Below are positions 9,462 to 18,029 of a DNA stretch of 64,000 nucleotides, piece after piece. The stretch covers positions 124,001 through 188,000 of the forward strand of contig NZ_LN913016.1 of NCBI RefSeq assembly GCF_001487145.1, written 5' to 3'. Position 1 is the stretch's first letter; every line of letters starts with the position of its first letter. The notes below the pieces were generated by a model. That model saw only the letters and a list, made by a program, of their open reading frames with translations. It was not told where the DNA came from and ran no database searches. Position numbers and translations under genes: made by a program. The DNA comes from Anaerococcus rubeinfantis. Lineage in GTDB: Bacteria > Bacillota > Clostridia > Tissierellales > Peptoniphilaceae.

Positions 9462-11792
9462 ATGAGCTTTATCTATAAAATAGATACAAAAGAATATCCA
9501 ATGGTCCCGGTCAGGGGCTTGTGGGCTTTTCCTGATACAGTTGTCCATTTTGATTGCCAAAGAGCAGTTTCAAAAAAAGCTGTAGAAGATGCTTTATTAA
9601 ATGAATCTGAAATTTTTTTGGTAAATCAAAAAGACATACTTGAAGATAATCCAAAAAAAGAAGATATTTATGATTTTGGAACAGTTGCAAGTATAAAGCA
9701 AACTTTTAATTTGCAAAACGGCGAACTTAGGGTTTTGATTGAAGCAAAATCTGTTGGTGAAGTTTTGGATGTAAAAATTGAAGATGGATTTTTTAAGGCG
9801 AATATTAAAGAATATATTTTTGATGAAGAAAATTTTGAAAGTAATGAAAATATAGAAGCCTTGAAAAAAATGCTAATTGAAGATTTTAGATCTTATGTTT
9901 CAATTGATAATTCTATACCACCAGAAATTGCCTTTTCTTTGGTAGAAATTGAAAATATTGATAAACTTGCAAATCTTATAACCTATTATCTACCTTTAAG
10001 TCCAAAGGAAAATTATTCCATATTAAAAGAGCTTGATATTGAAGAAAAATTAATAAATCTTCACAAGTTAATTCAAAAAGAAATTGAGTTAAAAGATTTA
10101 TCTAAAAAAATTGACGCCAAGGTTCAAGAAAATATTAACAAGGGACAAAAAGAATATTATCTTAGGGAAAAGCTTGATGCTGTAAAAAATGAATTAAATG
10201 ATCTTACAGGAAAAGATTTAAACGAGGCAGATGCATTTAGAAAAAAAATCAAAAAATTAAAAATTAATAAGGAAGACAAGGAAACTCTTCTTAAAAGTGT
10301 CGATAGACTTGAAATGATTCCTGAAATGAGTCCTGATTATGGAGTTATAACTTCCTATCTAGATTTTGTTTTATCCCTTCCTTGGTCCAAAAAATCAAAG
10401 GATAATTTGGATATAATTCATGCCAAAAAAGTTTTGGACGAAGACCATTATGGACTTATGGAAGTCAAGGAAAGAATTTTAGAATCAATTGCTGTAAGAA
10501 AGAAAAAAGGAGATAACCAAGCTGCTGTAATTTGCCTTGCTGGACCTCCTGGAGTTGGAAAAACTTCTATTGCAAAATCAATTGCGCGTGCTTTAAATCG
10601 TAAATTTATTTCTATGCGTCTTGGTGGGGTAACTGACGAATCAGAGATAAGAGGTCACAGAAGAACCTATGTTGGAGCTATGGCTGGAAGAGTTTTATCA
10701 AATATATCAAGAATAAAAGTAAAAAATCCAGTATTTTTGCTAGATGAAATTGATAAATTGGGGTCAGATTTTAGGGGAGATCCTTCATCAGCCTTGCTTG
10801 AAGTTTTAGATCCGGAACAAAATGATAAATTTATTGACCGTTATCTTGATATAGGATTTGATTTATCAGAAGTATTTTTTATAACAACAGCAAACGACAT
10901 TTCAAATATTCCTCCAGCTCTTTTTGATAGACTTGAAATTATAGAAATTTCTGGCTACACCCAAAGGGAAAAGGAAGAAATTGCAAAAAGATATTTGATA
11001 AAAAAAGAAATGGAAAATAACGGTCTTGAAAAAGATGATTTAAATATTTCAGATAAGGTTATAGAAAAAATTATAAAATCCTACACAAGGGAAGCAGGAG
11101 TAAGGTCACTTGAAAGAAATATTGCAAAAATTTGCAGACGCGCTGTAAAGGAAATTCTTGAAGGAAAAGATAAGGTCAATGTTTCTATGAGAAATTATGA
11201 GAAATATCTTGGCAAGGAAAGATTTTTTGAAGACCAAAGACTTAAAGAAGATAAGGTTGGAATTGCAAATGGACTTGCTTGGACCCAAGTTGGTGGAACA
11301 ATTTTAACAATCGAAGTTAACGTAATGGATGGAAAAGGGGTAAATTTATTTACAGGAAGTTTGGGAGATGTTATGAAAGAATCAGCTCAAGCTGCAATTT
11401 CATATTTGAGAAAAAATTCCAAAGATTTAGGAATCGATCCAGATTTTTATAAAAATAAAGATATCCACGTCCACGTTCCAGAAGGGGCAACTCCAAAAGA
11501 CGGCCCATCTGCAGGAATCACCATGACAACTGCCATTGCCTCAGCTCTTACAGGAAAAAAAGTTAGGTCTGACCTTGCAATGACTGGAGAAGTTACAATT
11601 ACTGGAGAAGTTTTGCCAATTGGAGGGCTTAAAGAAAAAGCTCTCGCAGCTTATGCTTATGATATTAAAAATGTAATTATTCCAAAAGAAAATGAAAAAG
11701 ATATTGAAGATATTGACAAGGAAGTTAGAGAAAAATTAAACTTCATAAAAGTGTCACAAGTCGGAGAAGTTTTAAAGGAAGCTTTGCTATGA
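9462..11792 (+). CDS. lon: ATP-dependent protease Lon
   Basis: Lon protease of 776 residues, combining an N-terminal substrate domain ([14 protein letters not shown]), an AAA+ module and a C-terminal serine-lysine protease. Walker A GPPGVGKT is at 361-368. The catalytic pair is Ser683 (DGPSAG) and Lys726 (GGLKEK), with the 43-residue spacing known from E. coli Lon. It removes damaged and regulatory proteins in the cytoplasm. A good AAGGAG site precedes the ATG. Its end overlaps engB by four bases (ATGA). Confidence 0.98.
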   Translation: MSFIYKIDTKEYPMVPVRGLWAFPDTVVHFDCQRAVSKKAVEDALLNESEIFLVNQKDILEDNPKKEDIYDFGTVASIKQTFNLQNGELRVLIEAKSVGEVLDVKIEDGFFKANIKEYIFDEENFESNENIEALKKMLIEDFRSYVSIDNSIPPEIAFSLVEIENIDKLANLITYYLPLSPKENYSILKELDIEEKLINLHKLIQKEIELKDLSKKIDAKVQENINKGQKEYYLREKLDAVKNELNDLTGKDLNEADAFRKKIKKLKINKEDKETLLKSVDRLEMIPEMSPDYGVITSYLDFVLSLPWSKKSKDNLDIIHAKKVLDEDHYGLMEVKERILESIAVRKKKGDNQAAVICLAGPPGVGKTSIAKSIARALNRKFISMRLGGVTDESEIRGHRRTYVGAMAGRVLSNISRIKVKNPVFLLDEIDKLGSDFRGDPSSALLEVLDPEQNDKFIDRYLDIGFDLSEVFFITTANDISNIPPALFDRLEIIEISGYTQREKEEIAKRYLIKKEMENNGLEKDDLNISDKVIEKIIKSYTREAGVRSLERNIAKICRRAVKEILEGKDKVNVSMRNYEKYLGKERFFEDQRLKEDKVGIANGLAWTQVGGTILTIEVNVMDGKGVNLFTGSLGDVMKESAQAAISYLRKNSKDLGIDPDFYKNKDIHVHVPEGATPKDGPSAGITMTTAIASALTGKKVRSDLAMTGEVTITGEVLPIGGLKEKALAAYAYDIKNVIIPKENEKDIEDIDKEVREKLNFIKVSQVGEVLKEALL

Positions 11793-12376
11793 AAATAAAA
11801 TCAGTAAACTTAGATCAAGTTGCAGGATTTCCATCCCAATTTCCAAATGATAATTTTGAAGAAATTGCCTTTGCAGGAAGATCTAATGTTGGAAAATCTT
11901 CATTTATAAATTCATTTTTGGATAAAAAAAATCTTGCCAAAACTTCATCAAAACCGGGCAAGACCAAAACCATAAATTTTTATAAAATAAACGATAAATT
12001 TAGGCTAGTCGATCTTCCAGGCTACGGCTATGCCAAAGTTTCAAAAAAAGAAAAAGAAAAATGGAATAATTTAATCCACCAATATTTGTACCAAAGGGAA
12101 AATTTAAAAGAAGTTTTTCTTTTGGTAGATATAAGACATGCTCCAACCAAACAAGATAAAGAAATGTATGATTGGATAATAGATTCTGGATTTACAGGAT
12201 TTGTTATAGCAACAAAATACGATAAAATTCCTAAAACACATTTAAAAAAACACATAAATGAAATTAAAAAAACATTAAATATTGATGATGAGGGTTTGAT
12301 ATTTGCCTACTCATCAACCACATCTCACAATAAAAATGTTTTGCTTGAACAGGTAGAAGTAATAATAAATTCATAA
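11789..12376 (+). CDS. engB: Ribosome biogenesis GTPase EngB (YsxC/YihA)
   Basis: Small GTPase of 195 residues needed for 50S subunit assembly. G1 is GRSNVGKSS (about 30-38), G3 is DLPGYGYAKV (75-84) and G4 is TKYDK near 142. The ATG overlaps the lon stop by four bases, so the two are translationally coupled; lon-engB is a common Firmicutes pair. A terminator follows directly, ending the long transcript that begins at cdaA. Confidence 0.96.
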   Translation: MKIKSVNLDQVAGFPSQFPNDNFEEIAFAGRSNVGKSSFINSFLDKKNLAKTSSKPGKTKTINFYKINDKFRLVDLPGYGYAKVSKKEKEKWNNLIHQYLYQRENLKEVFLLVDIRHAPTKQDKEMYDWIIDSGFTGFVIATKYDKIPKTHLKKHINEIKKTLNIDDEGLIFAYSSTTSHNKNVLLEQVEVIINS

Positions 12377-12380
12377 AATA

Positions 12381-12417
12381 AAAAAGATTTCACAATATTT
12401 TGTGAGATCTTTTTTTG
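12381..12417 (+). terminator. Intrinsic terminator after engB
   Basis: AAAAAGATTTCACAA (12381-12395) pairs with 12400-12414 with one G-U pair, around a short loop, and is followed by Ts. It closes the cdaA-to-engB block. Confidence 0.88.
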
Positions 12418-12533
12418 TTGGAAAAATTATTTTGTTTATAAATTTATTGTATTTATAAAGCGAGAAATTTTTATTCTGGTAGAATGTAAATATATATTCA
12501 TTATTAATTATAAAAAAATGGAAAGGAGAAAAA

Positions 12534-13859
12534 ATGAATAAGACTGAAAAAAAATCAAATTTAGGATTTTTGGCATTTTTGCCCCTTATTGTTTTTTTGG
12601 CAATTTACATAGGCTCTGGGATTTATTTTTCAAATATCAAGGCAGATGATCCTTTTAAACAAGTGCCTCGTCATGTAGCCTTATTAATAGGTGCCTTGGT
12701 GGCTTTTCTTATGCAAAGAAAAATTCCGATTTCAAAAAAATTGGATGTATTTACTGAAAATATGGGAAATTCTGGAGTTATGACCATTGTTTTAATTTAT
12801 TTACTTGCAGGAGGTTTCCAAGAAGTTGCTTCAGCTATGGGAGCAAAGGATTCTATAGTAAATTTATGCTTAAATCATATTCCACAAAATTTATTAATTC
12901 CTGGGGTATTTTTAATGGGAGCAATTATTTCAACAGCAATTGGATCATCAATGGGAACAATAGCAGCTCTCGCCCCTGTTGCAGTTAGTGTTGCAAATGG
13001 AGCAAATTTAAATATGCCAATTACTTGTGCTGCCATAATTGGTGGAGCATATTTTGGGGACAATCTTTCAATGATTTCAGATACAACCATATCAGCAACC
13101 CAAGGTGTTGGCGCTGAAATGAAGGATAAATTTAAAATGAATTTTTTAATTTCAGTTCCTGCAGCCATAGCTGCCTTCGCTTTGTATGCAATTTTTGGTG
13201 GCAGTGGTGAAATTAATGAGTTGGGATCTTATAATATTATTCAAATAATTCCATATATTTCTGTAATAATTTTTGCTCTTATGGGTATAAATGTTGTACT
13301 TGTTTTATTTATTGGTATAGGGCTTGCAGGATTAATTGGTCTTTTAGAAGGAAATCTTACTATACTTACTTTTTTACAAGCAATTGGAAATGGAATGGAA
13401 GGAATGCTTTCAATTTCTATTGTTGCAATCTTAGTTTCTGGGATAATTGGTCTTGTAAGATTTTACGGTGGTATAGATTGGTTAGTTTATACAATAAGCA
13501 AAAAAATTAAAAGCAGAAAAACTGCAGAATATGGGATTGCATTTATGACTGGAATTATTTCAGCTGCCTTAATAAATAATACAATAGGAATAATAATTTC
13601 AGCTCCAATGGCAAAAGAAATTGGAGAAAAATATAATATAGCTCCAAAAAGACTTGCCTCTTTGCTTGATATATTTGCTTGTGCCTTTTTGGCTTTAATG
13701 CCACACGATGGGGGAATGTTGATTGTAACAAGCCTTGCAAATGTATCGCCAATTGAAGTTTTAAAATATTCATATTATATTTTTGCTTTAATAATAGCAG
13801 GAGTTATTACAATTCAATTTGGACTTTTAAGGACAAAAGAAGAAAAAGAAACAAAATAA
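12534..13859 (+). CDS. Na+/H+ antiporter NhaC-family transporter
   Basis: Polytopic membrane protein of 441 residues with about 10-12 hydrophobic segments. It shows the family pattern GGAYFGDNLSMISDTTISATQ-like (around residues 175-195), with the buried DN and DT pairs found in the NhaC/YuiF type of antiporter, and a second-half repeat (SAALINNTIGIIISAP). Its likely role is sodium/proton or amino acid exchange; members of this family have been annotated as either, so the substrate is open. It has its own AAAGGAG site and stands alone between two terminators. Confidence 0.85.
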   Translation: MNKTEKKSNLGFLAFLPLIVFLAIYIGSGIYFSNIKADDPFKQVPRHVALLIGALVAFLMQRKIPISKKLDVFTENMGNSGVMTIVLIYLLAGGFQEVASAMGAKDSIVNLCLNHIPQNLLIPGVFLMGAIISTAIGSSMGTIAALAPVAVSVANGANLNMPITCAAIIGGAYFGDNLSMISDTTISATQGVGAEMKDKFKMNFLISVPAAIAAFALYAIFGGSGEINELGSYNIIQIIPYISVIIFALMGINVVLVLFIGIGLAGLIGLLEGNLTILTFLQAIGNGMEGMLSISIVAILVSGIIGLVRFYGGIDWLVYTISKKIKSRKTAEYGIAFMTGIISAALINNTIGIIISAPMAKEIGEKYNIAPKRLASLLDIFACAFLALMPHDGGMLIVTSLANVSPIEVLKYSYYIFALIIAGVITIQFGLLRTKEEKETK

Positions 13860-13964
13860 AATATCTAAAATAAGTTAGAGCTTTAGCTTAAAATTTATTT
13901 GAAATAAATTAAATAGGCTAAAAAAATTTTAAATAATTAGATTTATTTTAATTTAAAAATTTAG

Positions 13965-14014
13965 AAAAAAATCGCCAATTAATCTGTTTATTAGCAGATT
14001 AATTGGCGATTTTT
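13965..14014. terminator. Bidirectional terminator between the antiporter gene and xpt
   Basis: A perfect stem of about 20 bp runs from the A-tract at 13965 through AATCTG (ending 13986), with an eight-base loop and the complementary arm from 13995 to a T tract at about 14014. It has an A-tract on one side and a T-tract on the other, so it can serve both convergent genes. Confidence 0.9.
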
Positions 14015-14032
14015 GTAGAAAATATATTTATA

Positions 14033-14605
14033 TTAATCAATAAAATCTATTTCTTTTCCGTCCATGTGGGAAATTCTTGCTAGGGAATATACATCAAGGC
14101 CCATATCATCTAGAAGTTTTCTTCCGTCTTGGTAGGATTTTTCTATAACTATTCCAACTCCAGCGACATTTGCTCCTGCTTGCTTACAAATTGCAACCAT
14201 AGCTTTGGCAGCTTGACCGTTTGCTAAAAAGTCATCTATTAATAAGATATTATCATCTTCGTGTAAGAAATCCTTGCTTACTATTAGTCTTTTCATTTCT
14301 TCTTTTGTATAAGAATAGCAAGTTGATGAATATGTATTGTCATCAGTTGTTAGAGATTTTTGTTTTCTTGCAAAAACTACATCACAATCAAGGACTAGAC
14401 CTGTTATAACTGCTGGGGCAATTCCTGATGATTCTACTGTCAAAATTTTATTAACATTTTTATCTTTAAAATGTTCGGCAAATTCTTCACCCATTTCCTT
14501 TATCAATTTTGGTTTTATTTGATGATTTAGAAATGAATCAACCTTTAAAATATCTTTGCCAAGAACTGTTCCGTGGCTTAATATTACTTCCTCTAATTTC
14601 TTCAT
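14033..14605 (-). CDS. xpt: Xanthine phosphoribosyltransferase
   Basis: Xpt, 190 residues, converts xanthine and PRPP to XMP in purine salvage. The PRPP-binding loop LLIDDFLANGQA is at residues 121-132, and the start region (HGTVLGKDILKVDSFLNHQ) matches the Xpt subfamily. In Bacillus xpt lies with a xanthine permease under a guanine riboswitch. Here it is monocistronic, and I found no purine riboswitch core between its promoter and start. A related purine permease lies nearby at 15342-16667 on the same strand. Confidence 0.95.
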   Translation of the reverse strand: MKKLEEVILSHGTVLGKDILKVDSFLNHQIKPKLIKEMGEEFAEHFKDKNVNKILTVESSGIAPAVITGLVLDCDVVFARKQKSLTTDDNTYSSTCYSYTKEEMKRLIVSKDFLHEDDNILLIDDFLANGQAAKAMVAICKQAGANVAGVGIVIEKSYQDGRKLLDDMGLDVYSLARISHMDGKEIDFID

Positions 14606-14636
14606 TATAAATACTTACCTCCGTACCCTTTTTACT

Positions 14637-14666
14637 ATTATAATGCAAAGTTTAATCAAAAGTCAA
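14637..14666 (-). promoter_or_regulatory. Promoter of xpt
   Basis: On the minus strand TTGACT (14661-14666) and TATAAT (14637-14642) are separated by 18 bases, followed by an ACGGAGGTAAG ribosome site. The leader is only about 25 bases, too short for a purine aptamer. Confidence 0.75.
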
Positions 14667-14795
14667 AATTCACTTTTAATAAAGACCCTAAGGGGTAATA
14701 TATATTATATGAATAGGGATAAAATAATCAATGATTTTATCAGAACTTTTTACTCGATTTTTCCAAATTATTTAAGTTTTTTATAAAATGAATAA

Positions 14796-14963
14796 TATAA
14801 TAATAAATATGGGTATAGGATTAAAGTAGCTTCTAGTGGTTTGTATAAAAAATTTAGAAAGAATAGTTAGATTTTTAGCATGCACTCAATAAGAGATTTT
14901 GGTGGAGTAAATAATCATATAGAAGCTATAAGAATAGTTGAAGATTTTTACAATAAAAAATAA
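14796..14963 (+). pseudogene. Possible remnant of a coding sequence
   Basis: This frame reads YNNKYGYRIKVASSGLYK, reaches an in-frame TAG at 14868-14870, then continues as MHSIRDFGGVNNHIEAIRI up to a stop at 14961-14963. The residues look protein-like rather than random AT-rich translation, and the frame ends just before the ribosome site of the next gene. I could not assign a family. It may be a decayed gene end, or a 27-residue peptide starting at 14880. The gap 14606-14973 otherwise holds only the xpt promoter. Confidence 0.25.
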
Positions 14964-14973
14964 AGGAGATATT

Positions 14974-15273
14974 ATGGCAGTTTTAGAATTAACAGTAGTA
15001 CCAATTGGAACAAAAGAAACTTCTGTTTCAAAATATGTAGCAGGTTGCGAAAAAGTTTTAAAAGAATACGAAGATTTGGAAGTAAGATTAAATCCAATGG
15101 GAACAGTTATCCATGGAGATATAGACAGAGCCTTTGAAGCAATCAGAGCTTGCCAAGAATCAGTTTTCAAAAATGGAGCTGATAGAGTTTATTCAGTAAT
15201 AAAAATAGACGACAGACGCGACAAAGAAGCAAGCCTTGACCAAAAAATAAAATCAGTTGAAGATAAGATGTAA
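14974..15273 (+). CDS. MTH1187 family (UPF0045) thiamine-binding-like protein
   Basis: Small cytoplasmic protein of 99 residues, of the MTH1187/YkoF fold. Members form tetramers, and some bind thiamine or its pyrimidine precursor. The family start MAVLELTVVPIGT and the RLNPMGTVIHGD segment are clear. An ATG 12 codons upstream is in frame, but AAAGGAGATATT sits just before the ATG at 14974, so I place the start there. It is flanked by terminators and not linked to thiamine transport genes here, so its function remains general. Confidence 0.85.
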   Translation: MAVLELTVVPIGTKETSVSKYVAGCEKVLKEYEDLEVRLNPMGTVIHGDIDRAFEAIRACQESVFKNGADRVYSVIKIDDRRDKEASLDQKIKSVEDKM

Positions 15274-15304
15274 AAATTAAATAAAAAATTTAAAATAGGC
15301 AAAT

Positions 15305-15333
15305 AAAAATTCCCCAAAAACTGGGGAATTTTT
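15305..15333. terminator. Bidirectional terminator
   Basis: AAAAATTCCCC (15305-15315) and GGGGAATTTTT (15323-15333) form an 11-bp stem with a seven-base loop. It lies between a plus-strand gene ending at 15273 and the minus-strand permease ending at 15342, and has A- and T-tracts for both directions. Confidence 0.9.
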
Positions 15334-15341
15334 TTAATTAT

Positions 15342-16667
15342 TTATGAAAATAATGGAAGCATATATCTTAGTAAAAATACTAGAGCAAGTACATAGACAA
15401 GTGGTGAAACTTCTTTGCCTTTTCCTGTTAATAATTTTACGCTTGCATATGAAATCATTCCAAAAGCAATTCCTTCTGCTATTGAATAAGCAAATGGCAT
15501 CATTATTATTGTCATAAAGGCTGGGAATGATTCTGTGAAATCTCCAAAATTTATATCAACGATTGAATCTATCATAAATAATCCTACCATAACTAGGGCA
15601 GCTGCTGTAGCTTGGGCTGGAATTATTGTAATTAATGGATAGAAAAATATTGATAGGAAGAAACAAAATCCTGTTGAAAGAGCAGTTAGTCCTGTTCTTC
15701 CTCCTTCTGCAACTCCCGTTGCGCTTTCTACAAAAGTTGTTACAGTTGATGTTCCCAAAATTGATCCTAGGGTTGTTCCGATACTATCAGCCAAAAGAGC
15801 ACGACCAGCATTTGGCAATTCTCCATTTTCATTTAACATTCCTGCCTTTGTAGCAACTCCTGTTAAAGTTCCTACTGTGTCAAATAAATCTACAAATAAA
15901 AATGCAAAGACAACAGAAAACATTTCAAGTGAAAATACTGATGATAAATCAAGTTTTAAAAATATTGGGCTAAGTGATGGAGGAAGTTGTATAAGTCCTC
16001 CTTCTGGAATCTTGCTTACTCCTGTAAAAAGAGCAATAATTGTAGAAATTACAATTCCTATTAACAAGGCTCCCTTTGTTTTTCTTGCAGTTAAAACTGC
16101 CATAATTAAAAGTCCAATAAAAAATATAAAACTTTCCTTGCTAACTAAATTTCCAAGGCCAAGACCTATATCATTTTTTACAATTACTGTGGAATTTAGT
16201 AAACCTATTAGAGCAATAAATAATCCTATCCCTACAGAAACTGCAGTTTTTAAACTTCTTGGAATGGCATTAAAAATTGCTTCACGAACATTGAAAAATG
16301 TTAATAAAATAAAAATAATTCCTTCAATAAAAACAGCTGCTAGTGCAAATTCCCAACTTTTTCCCATAGTCATTACAACCGTATAGGTGAAAAATGCGTT
16401 TAGTCCCATTCCTGGAGCAAGTGCAAATGGAAGATTGGCATAAAAAGCCATAATTATAATTGCAATAATTGATGAAATTATTGTTGCAGTAAAAACTGCT
16501 CCCTTATCCATTCCGGCATCTCCCAAAATTTGTGGATTTACTGCCAAAATATAAGACATTGTCATAAAGGTTGTTATTCCTGCCATAATTTCAGTTTTTA
16601 CATCAGTTTTGTGTTCTTTTAATCTGAAAATTTTATTGGCAAGTGATTTGTTCGAATTTTTTTCCAT
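15342..16667 (-). CDS. AzgA-type purine (adenine/guanine/hypoxanthine) permease
   Basis: Membrane permease of 441 residues in the AzgA-like NCS2 group (PbuG/PbuO relatives), a proton-coupled importer of purine bases. The family start AGITTFMTMSYILAVNP (about residues 28-44) is present, with about 12-14 hydrophobic segments, and FVDLFDTVGTLTGVATKAG and the ATGVAEGGRTG motif in the middle. Guanine/hypoxanthine against adenine cannot be decided by eye. It probably feeds the xpt salvage step nearby. An AGGAGG site precedes the start. I found no purine riboswitch upstream. Confidence 0.93.
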   Translation of the reverse strand: MEKNSNKSLANKIFRLKEHKTDVKTEIMAGITTFMTMSYILAVNPQILGDAGMDKGAVFTATIISSIIAIIIMAFYANLPFALAPGMGLNAFFTYTVVMTMGKSWEFALAAVFIEGIIFILLTFFNVREAIFNAIPRSLKTAVSVGIGLFIALIGLLNSTVIVKNDIGLGLGNLVSKESFIFFIGLLIMAVLTARKTKGALLIGIVISTIIALFTGVSKIPEGGLIQLPPSLSPIFLKLDLSSVFSLEMFSVVFAFLFVDLFDTVGTLTGVATKAGMLNENGELPNAGRALLADSIGTTLGSILGTSTVTTFVESATGVAEGGRTGLTALSTGFCFFLSIFFYPLITIIPAQATAAALVMVGLFMIDSIVDINFGDFTESFPAFMTIIMMPFAYSIAEGIAFGMISYASVKLLTGKGKEVSPLVYVLALVFLLRYMLPLFS

Positions 16668-16692
16668 AATTCCTCCTTTTTTTTTCGACCAT

Positions 16693-16721
16693 ATTATACC
16701 TTAATTACTTTATTTAATCAC
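16693..16721 (-). promoter_or_regulatory. Promoter of the purine permease gene
   Basis: Minus-strand GTGATT (16716-16721), 17-base spacer and TATAAT (16693-16698). The leader to the ATG is about 20 bases. Confidence 0.6.
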
Positions 16722-16768
16722 TTTATTTTTTTATAAATATCTCATATAATGTATTTAAGGAGGAAGTT

Positions 16769-18022
16769 TTGACGACGAAAAATATTATTGAGTTAATTGT
16801 AATGATTTTTGGAATTTTATTTTCAGCATTTTTTTCATCTTCTGAAACTGCCATTACTTCTATAAATAAATTTAAATTAAGGCAACTTGAAGAAAAGGGT
16901 GTAAAAAATGCAGCATTACTTAGAAAACTCGTTGATGATAGCCAAAATACCATTACAACAATTCTTGTTGGAAATAATATAGTAAATATTCTTACAACAA
17001 CTATAGCAACACTTTTTTTTACAGATATTTTTGGAGGAGCAGGAGCAGCTATTTCCACAATTGTTGTAACAATTACTGTATTAATTTTTGGTGAGATAAC
17101 TCCAAAACTTGCAGCCCAAATAAATAGCGAGAAAATGGGTCTTAAATTTTCTAGGGCGATTTTTATTATTTCTATAATTTTAAAACCTACGGTAATTTTA
17201 CTTGGAATTTTTACTAAATATCTTACTAAAAAAATGTCTGATGGGGCAGAAAATTCTGATAAGGTAACTGAAGAAGATTTAAAAACCATAGTTGATGTTG
17301 GTGAAGAGCAAGGTGTTATTAATAATGAAGAAAGTGAAATTATAAATAATGTTTTTGATTTTGGAGGATCTTTTGCATCGGATATTATGACTCCAAGAAC
17401 AAATATGGAGGCAATAGCAATAGATTCTACAAAAGAGGAATTGGATAAATTTTTAATTGAGTGCAAACATTCAAGAATTCCAGTTTATGGGGAAAGCATA
17501 GACAATATTGTTGGCGTTTTGCACATGAAAGATATAGTAACCTTTGTTGCTGAAGGACGTGATCCGATTTTAAAAGATATGGTAAGGCAAACTTATTATG
17601 CCTACGAAAATATGAATATAATTGATCTTTTTAAATCGATGAAAAAAATGAATGTTTCGCTTGCCATTGTTGTTGATGAATACGGCGGAACGGAAGGACT
17701 TGTTTCAATTGAAGATATAATTGAGGAGCTTGTTGGAGATATTTATGATGAATATGATCCTGATGATGAAAAAGTCTACAAGGTTTCTGAAAATGAATTT
17801 ATAGTTGATGCAAGTATGCATATAAATGATTTTAATGATTATTTTGACAGAAATTTAAAAGAAGTTAAAAACGATTCGGTTGGAGGTTTGGTTATAGATT
17901 ATCTTAACCGTCTGCCAATAACTGGAGATGTTGTAAAGATTGATGATGTTACTTTAATTTGTGAAAAAGTTGAACGTTACAAGATAAATTTACTTAGAGT
18001 AAAATTTAACAGTGAAAATTAG
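16769..18022 (+). CDS. CNNM/CorC (HlyC) family transporter with CBS domains
   Basis: Protein of 417 residues: an N-terminal DUF21/CNNM membrane domain with about four segments (1-185, including SSSETAITS and FGEITPKLAA), two CBS domains (about 200-325, DIMTPRTNMEAI and VSIEDIIEELVGDIYDEYD), and a C-terminal CorC/HlyC domain. Relatives act in magnesium or cobalt efflux and homeostasis. The start is TTG at 16769, chosen because AAGGAGG ends five bases before it and no ATG fits. A TATAAT lies at 16745-16750. It overlaps no gene, but the next start follows within eight bases. Confidence 0.88.
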   Translation: MTTKNIIELIVMIFGILFSAFFSSSETAITSINKFKLRQLEEKGVKNAALLRKLVDDSQNTITTILVGNNIVNILTTTIATLFFTDIFGGAGAAISTIVVTITVLIFGEITPKLAAQINSEKMGLKFSRAIFIISIILKPTVILLGIFTKYLTKKMSDGAENSDKVTEEDLKTIVDVGEEQGVINNEESEIINNVFDFGGSFASDIMTPRTNMEAIAIDSTKEELDKFLIECKHSRIPVYGESIDNIVGVLHMKDIVTFVAEGRDPILKDMVRQTYYAYENMNIIDLFKSMKKMNVSLAIVVDEYGGTEGLVSIEDIIEELVGDIYDEYDPDDEKVYKVSENEFIVDASMHINDFNDYFDRNLKEVKNDSVGGLVIDYLNRLPITGDVVKIDDVTLICEKVERYKINLLRVKFNSEN

Positions 18023-18029
18023 AGGTATT

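Noticed and set aside
14606-14680. Purine riboswitch upstream of xpt
   Set aside because: xpt is a classic riboswitch target, but the promoter-to-start distance is only about 25 bases and no purine aptamer core is present.
14556-14786. A 76-codon plus-strand frame across the xpt start
   Set aside because: It covers the xpt start and promoter, has no ribosome site and no protein-like pattern.
16668-16768. Purine riboswitch upstream of the purine permease gene
   Set aside because: The minus-strand leader is about 20 bases, with a promoter right next to the ribosome site; there is no room for an aptamer.
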